Counted from the first letter of the stretch, positions 35,831 through 45,217 are shown. The stretch: 64,000 nucleotides of DNA from Streptomyces sp. NA04227 (GCF_013364195.1 NZ_CP054918.1:4949001-5013000); one strand, 5' to 3'. Program-made: numbers and translations. The notes: a model not told the origin generated them from the sequence alone.

Positions 35831-37222
35831 TCATACGCGGAACACATCCAGGAAGGAGCTCCACCAGCCCTTTGTCTTCTTCGGGGCTTCTGCGGCCTGC
35901 GGAACCGGAATCGGTACCGGGGCCGGTTCGGCGGTGGTGGAAAACGAAACAGGTGGCTGACGCTGCGCTGTTGCGCGTCCTGCGGGGCTCGGCGTGAAGC
36001 GCACCGGCAGGGCCGCCAGGGCACGGTGGAAGCAGCCCGGCCGCCAGGCCAGTTCACCCGCCGGTACGGTCAGCGCCATGTCGGGCAGGGCGTTCAGCAG
36101 CCGCTCGACCGCCGTCAGCGCTATCAGCGTGGCCGGGGACTTGGCCGGGCAGGCGTGCGGGCCCGCGCCCCAGGACAGATGCGCACCCTTGCTGAGGGTC
36201 TGCCGGGCGTCGGTGAGCACCGGGTCGGAGTTCGCCGCCGCGAAGCTGATCAGTACGGGGGAGTTGGCGCGCAGGATGGTTCCGTCCAGGTCGACGTCCT
36301 GGACCGGGTAGTGCGCCGCGTAGTTCGCGATCGGGGAGTGGTGCCACAGGACCTGGTCGATGGCGTCCTCGACGAGCAGGCCCGCGCCCCGGTTGCCCGG
36401 CGTCGGCTCCTGCTCGGAGAGCAGCAGGAGCAGCGAGCTGCCGATCAGGTTGCGCTCGGGCTCGATGCCCGCGCCGGCCAGCATCATCAGCTGGTCCTTG
36501 AGCTCCTCGTCGCTCAGGCCCGCCGGGTGCTGGACCAGCCAGGAGGTCATGTCCTCGCCGGGCTGACGGCGCTTGATCGCGACCAGTTCGAGCAGGGCGG
36601 CGTCCAGGTTGGCCAAGGAGCGCGCCACGTCCTCGCCGTTGAACAGCGCGGACATGTTGTGCGTGACGCGGTCGCCGATCTCGGCGGGGCAGCCGAAGAG
36701 CTGGTTGATCAGCAGCATCGGGACCAGCCTGGCGTACTCGTTGAGCAGGTCCGCGTGGCCGCGCTCGCTGAACTGGTCGATGAGGTAGTCGGCGATGCGC
36801 TCGACACTGCGGCCGAGGCGGGCGGTGTTGATGCGCGCCATGCTCTCGGTGACCGCCTTGCGCAGCCGCAGATGCTCCGCGCCGTCGCTGAACAGCGCGT
36901 TGGGGCGGGGCGACATCATGCCGAGCGCCGGGCTGTCGGCCGGGACCCGGCCCTCGTTCAGGGCATCCCAGCGACGCGCGTCACGGGCGAACAGCGACGG
37001 GTTCTGGAGCACACGCAGCGCGGCGTCGTGCTGGATGACCAGAGAGGCGTCCACGCCGGGTGCGATCTCCACCGCCGCCACGGGGCCCTGGGCACGCAGT
37101 TCGTCGTAGACCTTCTGCGGCGCGGCGGCGAACTCGTCTCCGTACAGCGGCACCCGCCCGCTCTGGTGCATCGGGCACCCCGCGGGCGCGGCCTGCACGT
37201 CGGCTCCCTGCTGAGATTCCAT
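35831..37222 (-). CDS. cvnE: Cytochrome P450 without ExxR, CYP157-like (conservon CvnE)
   Basis: A 463-residue P450 whose heme loop is WGAGPHACPAKSPA with Cys358. Where every ordinary P450 has ExxR in the K helix, this reads DQVLW (context AIDQVLWHHSPI), so both Glu and Arg are missing. That is the hallmark of the CYP157 family. The I helix reads LAGAGIEPERN, without the usual acid-Thr pair. A Pro-rich tail of about 50 residues ends in KKTKGWWSSFLDVFRV, a basic, aromatic segment that could touch the membrane. It is fifth in the conservon, 90 bp after the GTPase. Confidence 0.92.
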   Translation of the reverse strand: MESQQGADVQAAPAGCPMHQSGRVPLYGDEFAAAPQKVYDELRAQGPVAAVEIAPGVDASLVIQHDAALRVLQNPSLFARDARRWDALNEGRVPADSPALGMMSPRPNALFSDGAEHLRLRKAVTESMARINTARLGRSVERIADYLIDQFSERGHADLLNEYARLVPMLLINQLFGCPAEIGDRVTHNMSALFNGEDVARSLANLDAALLELVAIKRRQPGEDMTSWLVQHPAGLSDEELKDQLMMLAGAGIEPERNLIGSSLLLLLSEQEPTPGNRGAGLLVEDAIDQVLWHHSPIANYAAHYPVQDVDLDGTILRANSPVLISFAAANSDPVLTDARQTLSKGAHLSWGAGPHACPAKSPATLIALTAVERLLNALPDMALTVPAGELAWRPGCFHRALAALPVRFTPSPAGRATAQRQPPVSFSTTAEPAPVPIPVPQAAEAPKKTKGWWSSFLDVFRV

Positions 37223-37312
37223 GCGTAGTTCCTCGGTCTGGGTCCCGGTCTCGGTCTGGAGTGCTCCGGGTCGGGCTGATGTGGGGACAGGACGTTGTGG
37301 CGAAGCGCGCCG

Positions 37313-37903
37313 CTACGAGGCGCGCGCCAGGAGATGGCGGATGAGGGTGATCAGGGCCTGCGCCGAGCTCTGCTGGTCGCGGGCGTCACAGAAGACCACC
37401 GGGGTGTGCGGCAGCAGGTCCAGTGCCTCCCGCAGCTCCGCCTCCGCGTACGCCGTGTCGGCGTGGAAGTTGTTGACCGCGATGGCGAATTCGAGACCGT
37501 ACTTCTCGATGAGGTCGATCACCGGGAAGGTCTCGGCGAGCCGGGAGGGGTCGACCAGGAGCAGCGCGCCGAGCGCGCCCCTGGCCATGTCCTCCCACAG
37601 CTGCATGAACCGCTGCTGGCCCGGAGTGCCGAACAGGTAGAGCACCAGCTCGTCGCTGAGCGTCAGCCGTCCGAAGTCGAGGGCGACCGTCGTCGTCTTC
37701 TTGTCCGGGGCACCCCGCAGGTCGTCCACGTGCGCGGCGGCCTGCGTCATCTTCTCCTCGGTACGCAACGGGGCGATCTCGGAGAGGGTGCCGATCAGCG
37801 TGGTCTTGCCCACCGCGAAGTGGCCGACGACGAGGATCTTGGCCGCCGTCCGCACCGCGTCCGGCACGTAAATGCTGTCAGCCGAAGCGGCGTTGGAGTC
37901 CAT
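37313..37903 (-). CDS. cvnD: Conservon GTPase CvnD
   Basis: A 196-residue small GTP-binding protein. P-loop GHFAVGKTT, switch region with TTTVALDFG, and FGTPGQQRF in place of the DxxG motif, then NNFH as the specificity motif. Related to MglA and Ras-like proteins. Conservon components A to D are thought to assemble at the membrane as a G-protein-like switch. Its coding start overlaps the DUF742 gene by 26 nt. Confidence 0.95.
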   Translation of the reverse strand: MDSNAASADSIYVPDAVRTAAKILVVGHFAVGKTTLIGTLSEIAPLRTEEKMTQAAAHVDDLRGAPDKKTTTVALDFGRLTLSDELVLYLFGTPGQQRFMQLWEDMARGALGALLLVDPSRLAETFPVIDLIEKYGLEFAIAVNNFHADTAYAEAELREALDLLPHTPVVFCDARDQQSSAQALITLIRHLLARAS

Positions 37904-38252
37904 GCAGCACCTCTTTGAGGATCTTCCTGTCGACGAGTTGGGCGGGCGGCGGGGCCGCCCGCCGGAGCAGATGGCCCTGATCCGTCAGATCGGTGAGCAG
38001 CAGTCGCACCACACCGACCGGAAGCTCCAGCCGGGCGGCGACCTCGGCGACCGACAGGTACCCGCCCGAACACAGCTCCCAGACGCGGGAGAGTTCGGGA
38101 CTCAGTCGTGCGGGAGGGACCCGGTCCGGAGCGATCGTGACCAGGGTGACCAGCGATAAACCGTCGGCGGCCGGAAGGTCGCGCCCATTGGTGATGACGT
38201 ACGAGCGGATGAAGCCGCTCGTGACCGCCTGTTCCTCGCCCGGCGCGCTCAT
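37878..38252 (-). CDS. cvnC: Conservon DUF742 protein CvnC
   Basis: A 124-residue DUF742 protein with a winged-helix-like C-terminal half (LSVAEVAARLELPVGVVRLL, DQGHLLRR). It begins in the stop codon of the roadblock gene (ATGA) and runs 26 nt into the GTPase gene. In conservons it is a partner of the kinase and the GTPase. Confidence 0.95.
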   Translation of the reverse strand: MSAPGEEQAVTSGFIRSYVITNGRDLPAADGLSLVTLVTIAPDRVPPARLSPELSRVWELCSGGYLSVAEVAARLELPVGVVRLLLTDLTDQGHLLRRAAPPPAQLVDRKILKEVLHGLQRRFG

Positions 38253-38653
38253 GCGCCGGTGCCCGGGGTCTCGCGCAGCGGGGTCATGAGCGCCTTGCCC
38301 AGCGCGCTGACCTGCTGCTGCATCCGGAAGGACATGGCCTCCATGTCGACGTCGGACGCCGCGGTCGCGGCCAGATAGGCGCCGCTGCCCGCCGCGATGA
38401 GGAAGATCCAGCCGTCGTTGTACTCGAGCAGCGTCTGGCGCCAGCCGCCGGTCCTGGTGCTTCCGATGAAGGGGGACAGTGCGCGGCTCAGCGACTGCAT
38501 GCCGCTGATCGCGGCGGCCACCGTCTCCGCGTCGTCGCGGCCGAAATCGCTGGAGTGCTCCAGGAGCAGGCCGTCCGCCGAGACGAGGATGGCGTGCCGC
38601 GCGCCGCGTACCTGCAGCACGTCATTGAGCGCCCACGAGAGATCGGAATTCAC
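38249..38653 (-). CDS. cvnB: Conservon roadblock/LC7 protein CvnB
   Basis: A 134-residue roadblock/LC7 protein (ARHAILVSADGLLLEHSS, MQSLSRAL, GAYLAATAASDVDMEAM). Proteins of this fold act as GTPase regulators of the MglB type, so CvnB may tune CvnD. It is translationally coupled by ATGA overlaps to genes on both sides. Confidence 0.95.
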   Translation of the reverse strand: MNSDLSWALNDVLQVRGARHAILVSADGLLLEHSSDFGRDDAETVAAAISGMQSLSRALSPFIGSTRTGGWRQTLLEYNDGWIFLIAAGSGAYLAATAASDVDMEAMSFRMQQQVSALGKALMTPLRETPGTGA

Positions 38654-39873
38654 GAGTTCTCCTGTCCTTCCGTGTCAGACGTCGTGGAGCGCCCGGAGAC
38701 CGTGCCGCGCTGGAAGGCGCCGAGCAGCGAGGCGGTCTCCTGGCTGGACCGGACGGGTTCGGCGGCCGGCGCGGGCTGCGGTACGACCGCGACCGGGCTG
38801 GTGCGGCGGCGCTTGGGCAGTCCGCCCGCGGTGGTGCCGTTGAGCTGGACGGGGGCCGGGACCGCCGTGCCCAGGTCGCTGACCGGGGCGAGCTGCGGGG
38901 CCGAGTCGCGGCCGTACTCGTCGGGCACCGGCATCGGGGCCGGAACGACGGTCGGGACCGGCGGGGCCTCGGCGGTCAGCAGCTCGTCGGGCAGCAGGAT
39001 GACCGCGCGGACACCGCCGTACGGCGAGACCGAGTCGACGGAGACCTGGAAGCCGTAGCGGCCGGCCAGCAGACCGGCGACGGCGAAGCCGAACTGCGGC
39101 GGGTTGCCGAGGTCGGACATGGTGACCGGGGCGGAGGGCTGCAGCAGGGCCGCGGCGCGCTCCTTCTCCTCCTGGCCCATGCCCAGACCGCCGTCGTCGA
39201 CGATCAGACAGACGCCCTTGGAGACCGCCTTGATGTTGATCTCGACGGGCGTGGTCGGGGCCGAGTACTTGGTCGCGTTGGCGAGCAGCTCGGCGAGCAC
39301 CACGGCGACGGGCTCCACGGCCCGGCTGACCACGGAGAAGTTCGCCTGGGCGTGAATGCGCACCCGGTCGTACTGGCGGATGCGGCCCTGGGCGCTGCGC
39401 GCCACGTCGTAGACGGAGGCGACGGCCTCACGACGGCCGAGCCAGCCACCGCAGAGCACCGCGATGCCCTGGGCACGGCGGCCGAACTGGCTGTTGGTGT
39501 GGTCGATGGCCATCAGGTCGGCAAGGATCTGCGGGTCGTCGCCGTACTTCTTCTGCGCCTGGTCGATGACCATCTGCTGTTCGTCGGCGAGGCTCTGCAG
39601 CGTGCGCATGGCCGATTTGAGAACCGTCTTGGTCTCTTCAAGGGCGTCCGAGCGGACGTCGGCGAGGTCGGCCGCATGCCGCGCCTGCACGCTCGCCTGA
39701 TGCACTCTCAGCTCCTCGAACTGGCCGATCAGCGCGGCCCGTTCGGTGTTCAGTTCTGCGTTACTCTTACGCAAACCGGTATTAGTCCTGCGCGCGCTCG
39801 AGAAGGCGGCCAGGGCTATCAGCAGTACAGCGACCAGGACCCAGAACACGGGGTCCTGCACAAGTGACGTCAT
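38650..39873 (-). CDS. cvnA: Conservon sensor-kinase-like protein CvnA
   Basis: A 407-residue protein. One N-terminal membrane helix (about 8-25), a coiled coil (about 35-95), then a nitrate/sulfonate-sensor-type dimerisation region and a GHKL ATPase (ELLANATKYSAP, DDGGLGM, GFAVAGLLAGRYG). The last 100 residues are Pro/Ala-rich. No classical phosphoaccepting His motif is obvious. The ATG at 39873 has a GAAGAG-type ribosome site. First gene of the conservon. Confidence 0.94.
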   Translation of the reverse strand: MTSLVQDPVFWVLVAVLLIALAAFSSARRTNTGLRKSNAELNTERAALIGQFEELRVHQASVQARHAADLADVRSDALEETKTVLKSAMRTLQSLADEQQMVIDQAQKKYGDDPQILADLMAIDHTNSQFGRRAQGIAVLCGGWLGRREAVASVYDVARSAQGRIRQYDRVRIHAQANFSVVSRAVEPVAVVLAELLANATKYSAPTTPVEINIKAVSKGVCLIVDDGGLGMGQEEKERAAALLQPSAPVTMSDLGNPPQFGFAVAGLLAGRYGFQVSVDSVSPYGGVRAVILLPDELLTAEAPPVPTVVPAPMPVPDEYGRDSAPQLAPVSDLGTAVPAPVQLNGTTAGGLPKRRRTSPVAVVPQPAPAAEPVRSSQETASLLGAFQRGTVSGRSTTSDTEGQENS

Positions 39874-41090
39874 GGAACTCTCTTCAAGTGGCGTAACGGG
39901 AAGAACGGTTGGCGCCTCCCCCACTTCGGAAGAAGCCGTGTCTCCACAGGCTGCCGCAGCCTAGCTACCGCGCCGGCAGACGTCCCTCCGAGATGAGGCC
40001 TGAGCGGCTGATCCCCCTGGCGCGATCCACGCACCGTCAGCCCACTGGAAGTTGCCGGGAGCTTATCACCGGCGTGAGAAGCAACTCGGCCTGTGCATAC
40101 GGCAATTGCCCGTCACTGTCCCGGCGGCTCACCGTGGCCGCCGTCCATCGGTGCGATGCGGCGCCAATTGCCTTGAGCCCGCTCGGGTGCGAAGGGCTGT
40201 TCGCTCTGTGCCTGTTGGGCCGTTGAGCTGGGCTTTTCGCGGGGCGATCGGATGGCTCGCGAAAGCCGGTCGGACGCCCTGTGCGGTGCACCGAAATGCG
40301 GACATGTGTCATCGGTCACAGTGCATCGGGGGTTCCGGTCTCTCCCGGCTGTCCCCAATTGCCCCTTGCTGTGGACCCCTCCGATTGTGCGGAGAAAATC
40401 CCCAACGGGTCCTTGTTGTACCGCAGTTGTGTAAGGCCGCTGCGCTACGCGCATTGCGGGAAAGTGAATTCCCGTACGGCGGCGAAACGTTCTTCCCGTG
40501 GCTCCGTCAACCAATTCGCCTGAGAACACGGCCGAGTTGAGGGGTTCGGGGCGTCATTGTCCGCTGCTAGAGCGGCACTTGTGTGTCGGTTGTATGTGGC
40601 ATGAACGAACCCCGCGGGAATGCGGGGTGATTACGGGCGATTCTCCGGCCGAATGTCCGGTTTTTCGTTTCCGGGGATTCGCTGCGCGAGGCTTCGCAGG
40701 TCCCGTTGCTCACCGGATTCGGCCCACTGTCTGACGCCGCCGAATGGGGGCGGGGCGGGGCGCGGACGACCGAGCCCCGGGCCGCTCGCCCAGGGCCTCG
40801 CCCACCTCGCGCGCGGGTGCTCCGGGCCCTGCCACCGACCCTTGTCCCGTACAGCGGTTTTGAGCCACTCGGGTGCGGTCCACCCCGAGACGGCTCCGGG
40901 GTGCGGCGCGCCTCGTGTCATCCCGCAGGTGTACGTCAGGTTGCTTCCGCGGGCTGACGCCACGGTGGCCCGGCTTTGGTCAGATGGAGTCACCGCTCCG
41001 ATACCGATTTCGGGTGGGAACTGGCGGCCTGGGGTGGATCGAGGGCACATTGGGTCGATAGGCCGCCGCTGATACGGAGGTAGGGCACAC
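39874..41090. other. 1.2-kb region with no convincing gene
   Basis: Lies between the divergent conservon and LolA-like genes. Short frames on both strands lack codon bias, ribosome sites or family motifs. It is less GC-rich than the genes around it, notably at 40080-40700. It holds the promoters of both operons and the structured element described separately at 40609-40665. Confidence 0.6.
40609..40665 (+). ncRNA. Candidate small-RNA 3' end / orphan terminator
   Basis: Hairpin ACCCCGC/GCGGGGT (40609-40628) followed by CCGG (40645-40648) with CCGG (40657-40660) and then TTTTTCGTTT. A T-run after a hairpin is rare in this GC-rich genome, and there is no + strand gene upstream. It could end a small RNA transcribed from the 1.2-kb gap. 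The 5' end is unknown. Confidence 0.3.
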
Positions 41091-42332
41091 ATGGCACCGT
41101 ACGAGTCCGGCAACTCGCCGGCCGAGGGCAGGACCTCCCGTACGCGCGGCAAGCTCGCGCGCTACGGAGTTCCGGTCGCGGTCGTGGGGGTGGCGGCGGC
41201 GACCATCGGGCTCGTCCCGGCGCTCGCCGACTCGGGGGACCCCGAGCTGCCGAAGACCACTGCACAGGAACTCATCGAGAAGATCGCCACGTCGGAGACC
41301 GAACAGCTCTCCGGCACCGTCAAGATCAGCACCGATCTGGGCCTGCCGGGCCTGGACAAGCTCGGCGACTTCGCGGGCGGCGAGCGCTCCGCGGGCGCCG
41401 ACCCGAGCGCCAGGCTGATGGAGCTGGCCTCGGGCACGCACACGCTGCGGGTCGCGGTCGATGGACCCGAGCGACAGAAGGTGTCCGTCCTGGACGACAC
41501 CTCCGAGTACAGCGTGATCCACAACGGCGACGAGGTCTGGGCGTACGACAGCGCCTCGGACGAGGCCTTCCACGCCACGGAGAAGGGCGCGAAGGGCGGG
41601 CACAGCAAGGGCATCAAGCCGGAGCACGAGCCGAAGCTGCCCAAGGGAGTCCCGGCCACCCCGGAGGAGCTCGCCAAGGAGATCCTCAAGACCTCCGAGG
41701 AGACCACCTCCATCGAGGTCGGCGGCACCGCCCAGGTCGCGGGCCGCGACGCGTACAAGCTGGTCGTCACGCCCAAGGAGAAGGGCAGCACGGTCGGCGC
41801 CGTCACCATCGCGGTCGACGCGAAGACGGGTACGCCGCTGCGGGTCACCCTGACCCCGGCGGGCGGCGGCGCCGCGGTGGTCGAGGCCGGTTACACCAAG
41901 GTCGACTTCGGCAGGCCCGACGCCTCCGTCTTCGACTTCAAGCCCGCCAAGGGCACCAAGGTCACCGAGGCCGAGGACGCCGCGAAGGAAGCGGAGAAGG
42001 AGGCCGGGAAGCACGGCGGCCGCCCCGACTTCGGCAAGGGCCTCGGTGGCGGCGACGTCCAGGAGCCGAACATCATCGGCGAGGGCTGGAGCGCCATCGC
42101 CGAGTTCACCGCACCGGGCGGCCAGGGCCTGCCCAACGCCGACAGCGGTGACCTGCCGCCCGAGGCCGCGGGTCTGCTCGACGCCTTCGGCGACAAGGTC
42201 AAGGGCGACTTCGGCACCGGCCGTGTCTTCTCGACCCGGCTGATCAACGCCCTGGTCACCGACGACGGCAAGGCATACGTCGGAGCCGTGACCAAGGACG
42301 CCCTGATCAAGGCGGCCGAGTCGGCCAAGTAG
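41091..42332 (+). CDS. LolA-like exported lipoprotein-carrier-fold protein
   Basis: A 413-residue protein with an N-terminal membrane/signal segment (about 25-46, VPVAVVGVAAATIGLVPALA, then a likely cleavage site after ADS). The body (about 55-300) fits the LolA/LppX-like half-barrel: repeated strands ending VEAGYTKVDFG, DASVFDFKPAKG. GGAGGTAG sits 8 nt before the ATG. Gram-positive members are thought to bind lipids or sense envelope state; some accompany ABC exporters, as here. The long Lys/Glu/Asp-rich part after residue 300 is less conserved. Confidence 0.75.
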   Translation: MAPYESGNSPAEGRTSRTRGKLARYGVPVAVVGVAAATIGLVPALADSGDPELPKTTAQELIEKIATSETEQLSGTVKISTDLGLPGLDKLGDFAGGERSAGADPSARLMELASGTHTLRVAVDGPERQKVSVLDDTSEYSVIHNGDEVWAYDSASDEAFHATEKGAKGGHSKGIKPEHEPKLPKGVPATPEELAKEILKTSEETTSIEVGGTAQVAGRDAYKLVVTPKEKGSTVGAVTIAVDAKTGTPLRVTLTPAGGGAAVVEAGYTKVDFGRPDASVFDFKPAKGTKVTEAEDAAKEAEKEAGKHGGRPDFGKGLGGGDVQEPNIIGEGWSAIAEFTAPGGQGLPNADSGDLPPEAAGLLDAFGDKVKGDFGTGRVFSTRLINALVTDDGKAYVGAVTKDALIKAAESAK

Positions 42333-42360
42333 GCGCGTAACCAAGGAAGTTGCACGCCGC

Positions 42361-42397
42361 CGAGCAGCGGCTCCGCGCACCGCGGGGCCGCTGCTCG
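42361..42397 (+). terminator. Strong terminator after the LolA-like gene
   Basis: Perfect 11-bp stem CGAGCAGCGGC/GCCGCTGCTCG extended inward by CCGCG/CGCGG, 29 nt after the stop. It separates the LolA-like gene from the ABC exporter, which then needs its own promoter in 42398-42635. Confidence 0.8.
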
Positions 42398-42635
42398 TGG
42401 TCGGGGCCCGGATACGCGCCCGGCAGACACGGGGCGGGCCGCCACAACGGCTTGTACCGTTCGAGGGGGAGGCACACCGCCGCCCGCGCGCCCGCCCGCC
42501 CGTCGGCGGCCCGTGCCGCGTACCGCAGGCGCAGTACCCACCGCACGACACCATCGCTTGCTCACCGCACCGCTTCAGCACAGCGCTTCGCAACACCGCT
42601 TCACCACGCAGCTTCGTACGACACCGGGGGAGACC

Positions 42636-43631
42636 ATGGCCGAACCGTCCGCGCAGGAGCAGGGCGTGGCCGGAGCCGAGAGGACAGTGGGGGACGAGCA
42701 GGACGCGGTGATCGCCACGCGGGCGCTCACCAAGCGCTTCCGGGGCGGCCAACTCGCCGTCGACAGGCTCGACTTGACCGTCCCCGCCGCCAGCGTCTTC
42801 GGCTTCCTCGGGCCCAACGGCTCGGGCAAGACCACCACCATCCGCATGCTGATGGGCCTCATCGAGCCGACCTCCGGTACGGCCCGCGTCCTCGGCCGCA
42901 CCATGCCCGAGTCGGCGCGCCACGTCCTGCCGCAGGTCGGCGCGCTGATCGAGGGACCCGCGCTGTACGGCTTCCTGTCCGGGCGCGAGAACCTCCTGCG
43001 CTACGACGCCGCCGACCCGACCTCCGACGGTGCCACCCGCAAACAGCGGGTGGGCGCCGCGCTGGAACGGGTCGGGCTCGCCGCGGCGTCCGGCAAGAAG
43101 GCCAAGGCGTACTCGCTCGGCATGAAGCAGCGGCTCGGCCTTGCGGCCGCGCTGCTGCAACCGCGCCGCCTGCTCGTACTGGACGAGCCGACCAACGGGC
43201 TCGACCCGCAGGGCATGCGCGAAATCCGGGCGCTGATCAGGGAGTTGGCGGCGGACGGCACCACCGTCTTCCTCTCCTCGCATCTGCTCGACGAGATCGA
43301 GCAGGTCTGTACGCACGCCGCCGTCATGGCGCAGGGCCGGCTGCTCACCCAGGGCCCGGTCGCCGAACTCGCTGCCCGCGCCCGCGGCAGGCTCGCGGTC
43401 ACCACGCCGGACACCGGCGAGGCCGCCCGCGTACTCAAGGAACACGGCGTCGCCGATCTTGTGACCGAGGAGGACCGGGTGACCGGGGAACCACCGCAGA
43501 AGGACCTCGCCGAGGTGAACGCGGCGCTGGTCGCCGCCGGGGTACGGGTGCGCGGCTTCGGCCTGGAGCGGGGCACCCTCGAGGACGCGTTCGTGGAGCT
43601 GACCGGGGAGGGCTTCGATGTCGCGGGCTGA
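42636..43631 (+). CDS. ABC exporter ATPase, DrrA/CcmA type
   Basis: A 331-residue ATPase with Walker A GPNGSGKTT, signature YSLGMKQRLGLA, Walker B LLVLDEPTNGLDPQG and H-loop SSHLLDE. The GMKQRL signature and EPTNGLDP are typical of drug and bacitracin-type exporters. A C-terminal regulatory segment of about 80 residues ends in GTLEDAFVELTG. Ribosome site GGGGGAGA precedes the ATG. It overlaps the permease by 14 nt. Confidence 0.92.
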   Translation: MAEPSAQEQGVAGAERTVGDEQDAVIATRALTKRFRGGQLAVDRLDLTVPAASVFGFLGPNGSGKTTTIRMLMGLIEPTSGTARVLGRTMPESARHVLPQVGALIEGPALYGFLSGRENLLRYDAADPTSDGATRKQRVGAALERVGLAAASGKKAKAYSLGMKQRLGLAAALLQPRRLLVLDEPTNGLDPQGMREIRALIRELAADGTTVFLSSHLLDEIEQVCTHAAVMAQGRLLTQGPVAELAARARGRLAVTTPDTGEAARVLKEHGVADLVTEEDRVTGEPPQKDLAEVNAALVAAGVRVRGFGLERGTLEDAFVELTGEGFDVAG

Positions 43632-44538
43632 GGTCGCGGAAGTACCGCCGAAGACGGGCGCCCCGGCGGGAGCGGCCGCCGCACGTGTCCCCGGCCGCTG
43701 GTCGGCCGCGCTGCTGCGCAGCGAGCTGAGCATCACCTTCCGCCGCTGGCGCACCCTGGCCCTGCTGGGCGTACTCGCCGCCGTGCCGATCCTGTTCGGT
43801 ATCGCGGTCAAGGTGGAGACGGCCGACGGCGGTTCGGTCGGCGGCGGCGGTGGCGGCGAGGAGGCGGGTCCCGCCTTCATCGCCCAGGTCACCAACAACG
43901 GTCTGTTCCTGGTCTTCACCGCCCTCGCCGCCACTTTGCCGTTCTTCCTGCCGATGGCGGTCGGTGTCATCGCGGGCGACTCGATCGCGGGCGAGGCCAA
44001 CGGCGGAACCCTGCGCTATCTGCTCGTCGCCCCCGCGGGCCGCACCCGGCTGCTGCTCGCCAAGTACGCGACCACGATGATCTTCTGCCTGGTGGCCACC
44101 CTGGTCGTCGCACTCTCGGCACTGGCGGTCGGGGCCCTGCTCTTCCCGATGGGGGAGCTGACCACGATCTCGGGGACCAGAATCAGCTTCGCCGAGGGGC
44201 TGCAACGCGCCGTGGTCATCGCCGCGCTGGTGGCCGCCTCACTGATCGGCGTGGCCGCGATCGGACTGTTCCTGTCCACCCTGACCAGCAGCGGGATCGC
44301 CGCCATGGCGACCACCGTGGGCCTGCTGATCACCGTGCAGATCCTCGACCAGATTCCCCAACTGCACGCCATCCAGCCGTACTTCTTCTCGCACTACTGG
44401 CTGTCCTTCGCGGACCTGATGCGCGAGCCGGTCATCTGGGACGAGATCGTCAAGAACCTCGGCCTCCAGGCCCTGTACGCGGCGGTGTTCGGCTCGGCGG
44501 CCTGGGCCCGGTTCACCACGAAGGACATCACCACCTGA
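43618..44538 (+). CDS. ABC exporter permease
   Basis: A 306-residue ABC-2-type permease with six likely membrane helices, starting inside the ATPase gene behind GGGGAGGG. After the first helix comes an extracytoplasmic loop with a Gly run (GGSVGGGGGGEE). The cytoplasmic coupling segment is GDSIAGEANGGTLRYLLVAP. Substrate unknown; with the neighbouring LolA-like protein, a lipid or lipopeptide is possible (inference). Confidence 0.9.
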   Translation: MSRAEVAEVPPKTGAPAGAAAARVPGRWSAALLRSELSITFRRWRTLALLGVLAAVPILFGIAVKVETADGGSVGGGGGGEEAGPAFIAQVTNNGLFLVFTALAATLPFFLPMAVGVIAGDSIAGEANGGTLRYLLVAPAGRTRLLLAKYATTMIFCLVATLVVALSALAVGALLFPMGELTTISGTRISFAEGLQRAVVIAALVAASLIGVAAIGLFLSTLTSSGIAAMATTVGLLITVQILDQIPQLHAIQPYFFSHYWLSFADLMREPVIWDEIVKNLGLQALYAAVFGSAAWARFTTKDITT

Positions 44539-44599
44539 CCGGCGCCCCACCCACGCACACACCTCGCGGGCTTTCCGTACGGCTCACTTCTCGTACGGC

Positions 44600-45181
44600 T
44601 CACTTCTCGTACGGGAAGCGCGCGGGCACCGGCTCCTGCGCGAAGAAGGTCTTGGCGCGGACCAGAGCGTCGGAGTCCTTGAGGACGTCGCCGGGCCTGC
44701 TGCCGTTGCCGAGCAGGACGCCGCCGAAACGCATCCGCATGTACGCGGCGGACGTCTCCAGGGTGCCCACCAGCGGGGCGGCGACCTCCTCCTCGCGGTG
44801 CGCGAGCGCGCTCACGCCCCACAGGTTGCGCCCGGCGAGGGTCCCCTTGAAGTCGACACCGGGCGTACGCAGCCAGCCTGACCAGTAGTCGAGGTAGCGC
44901 TTGGTCAGCGAGGAGACCGAGTACCAGTACAGCGGCGAGGCGATCACCAGGTCGGTGGCCTCGAGGGTGGCGTTCAGGAGCAGTGCCACATTGCCCTCGG
45001 TAGGCCGTATGTGGTCGGTGTCGTGGCGCAGGTCGGTGAAGTCGGGCAGCGGGTGCTCGGCGAGCCGGATCCAGCGCTGCTCCACCTCGGCCGGGAGCTG
45101 GGCCGCCGCCTCGCGGGCGAGCAGTTCGGTGTTGCTCTCGCTGCGGCTGCTGCCGAGCACGAACAGGAACTTACGGGTCAC
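44600..45181 (-). CDS. NADPH-dependent FMN reductase/flavodoxin-fold oxidoreductase
   Basis: A 193-residue flavodoxin-like protein. The FMN phosphate loop is GSSRSESNTE, and SPLYWYSVSSLTKRYLDYW is the conserved flavin/dimer region of the NADPH-dependent FMN reductase and quinone reductase family. GTG 45181 is chosen by homology; the frame continues upstream only through the operator palindrome. It is probably controlled by the long inverted repeat 37-87 bp upstream. Confidence 0.88.
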   Translation of the reverse strand: MTRKFLFVLGSSRSESNTELLAREAAAQLPAEVEQRWIRLAEHPLPDFTDLRHDTDHIRPTEGNVALLLNATLEATDLVIASPLYWYSVSSLTKRYLDYWSGWLRTPGVDFKGTLAGRNLWGVSALAHREEEVAAPLVGTLETSAAYMRMRFGGVLLGNGSRPGDVLKDSDALVRAKTFFAQEPVPARFPYEK

Positions 45182-45217
45182 GGGGGTCCCCCAGGGGTTC
45201 GGCCGCCGGAACACACC

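Noticed and set aside
40561..40640. tRNA-like fold
   Set aside because: Stems do not form a cloverleaf and there is no T-loop consensus.
40113..41152. Minus-strand frames in the 1.2-kb gap
   Set aside because: No ribosome sites, no family motifs and composition unlike genes of this genome.
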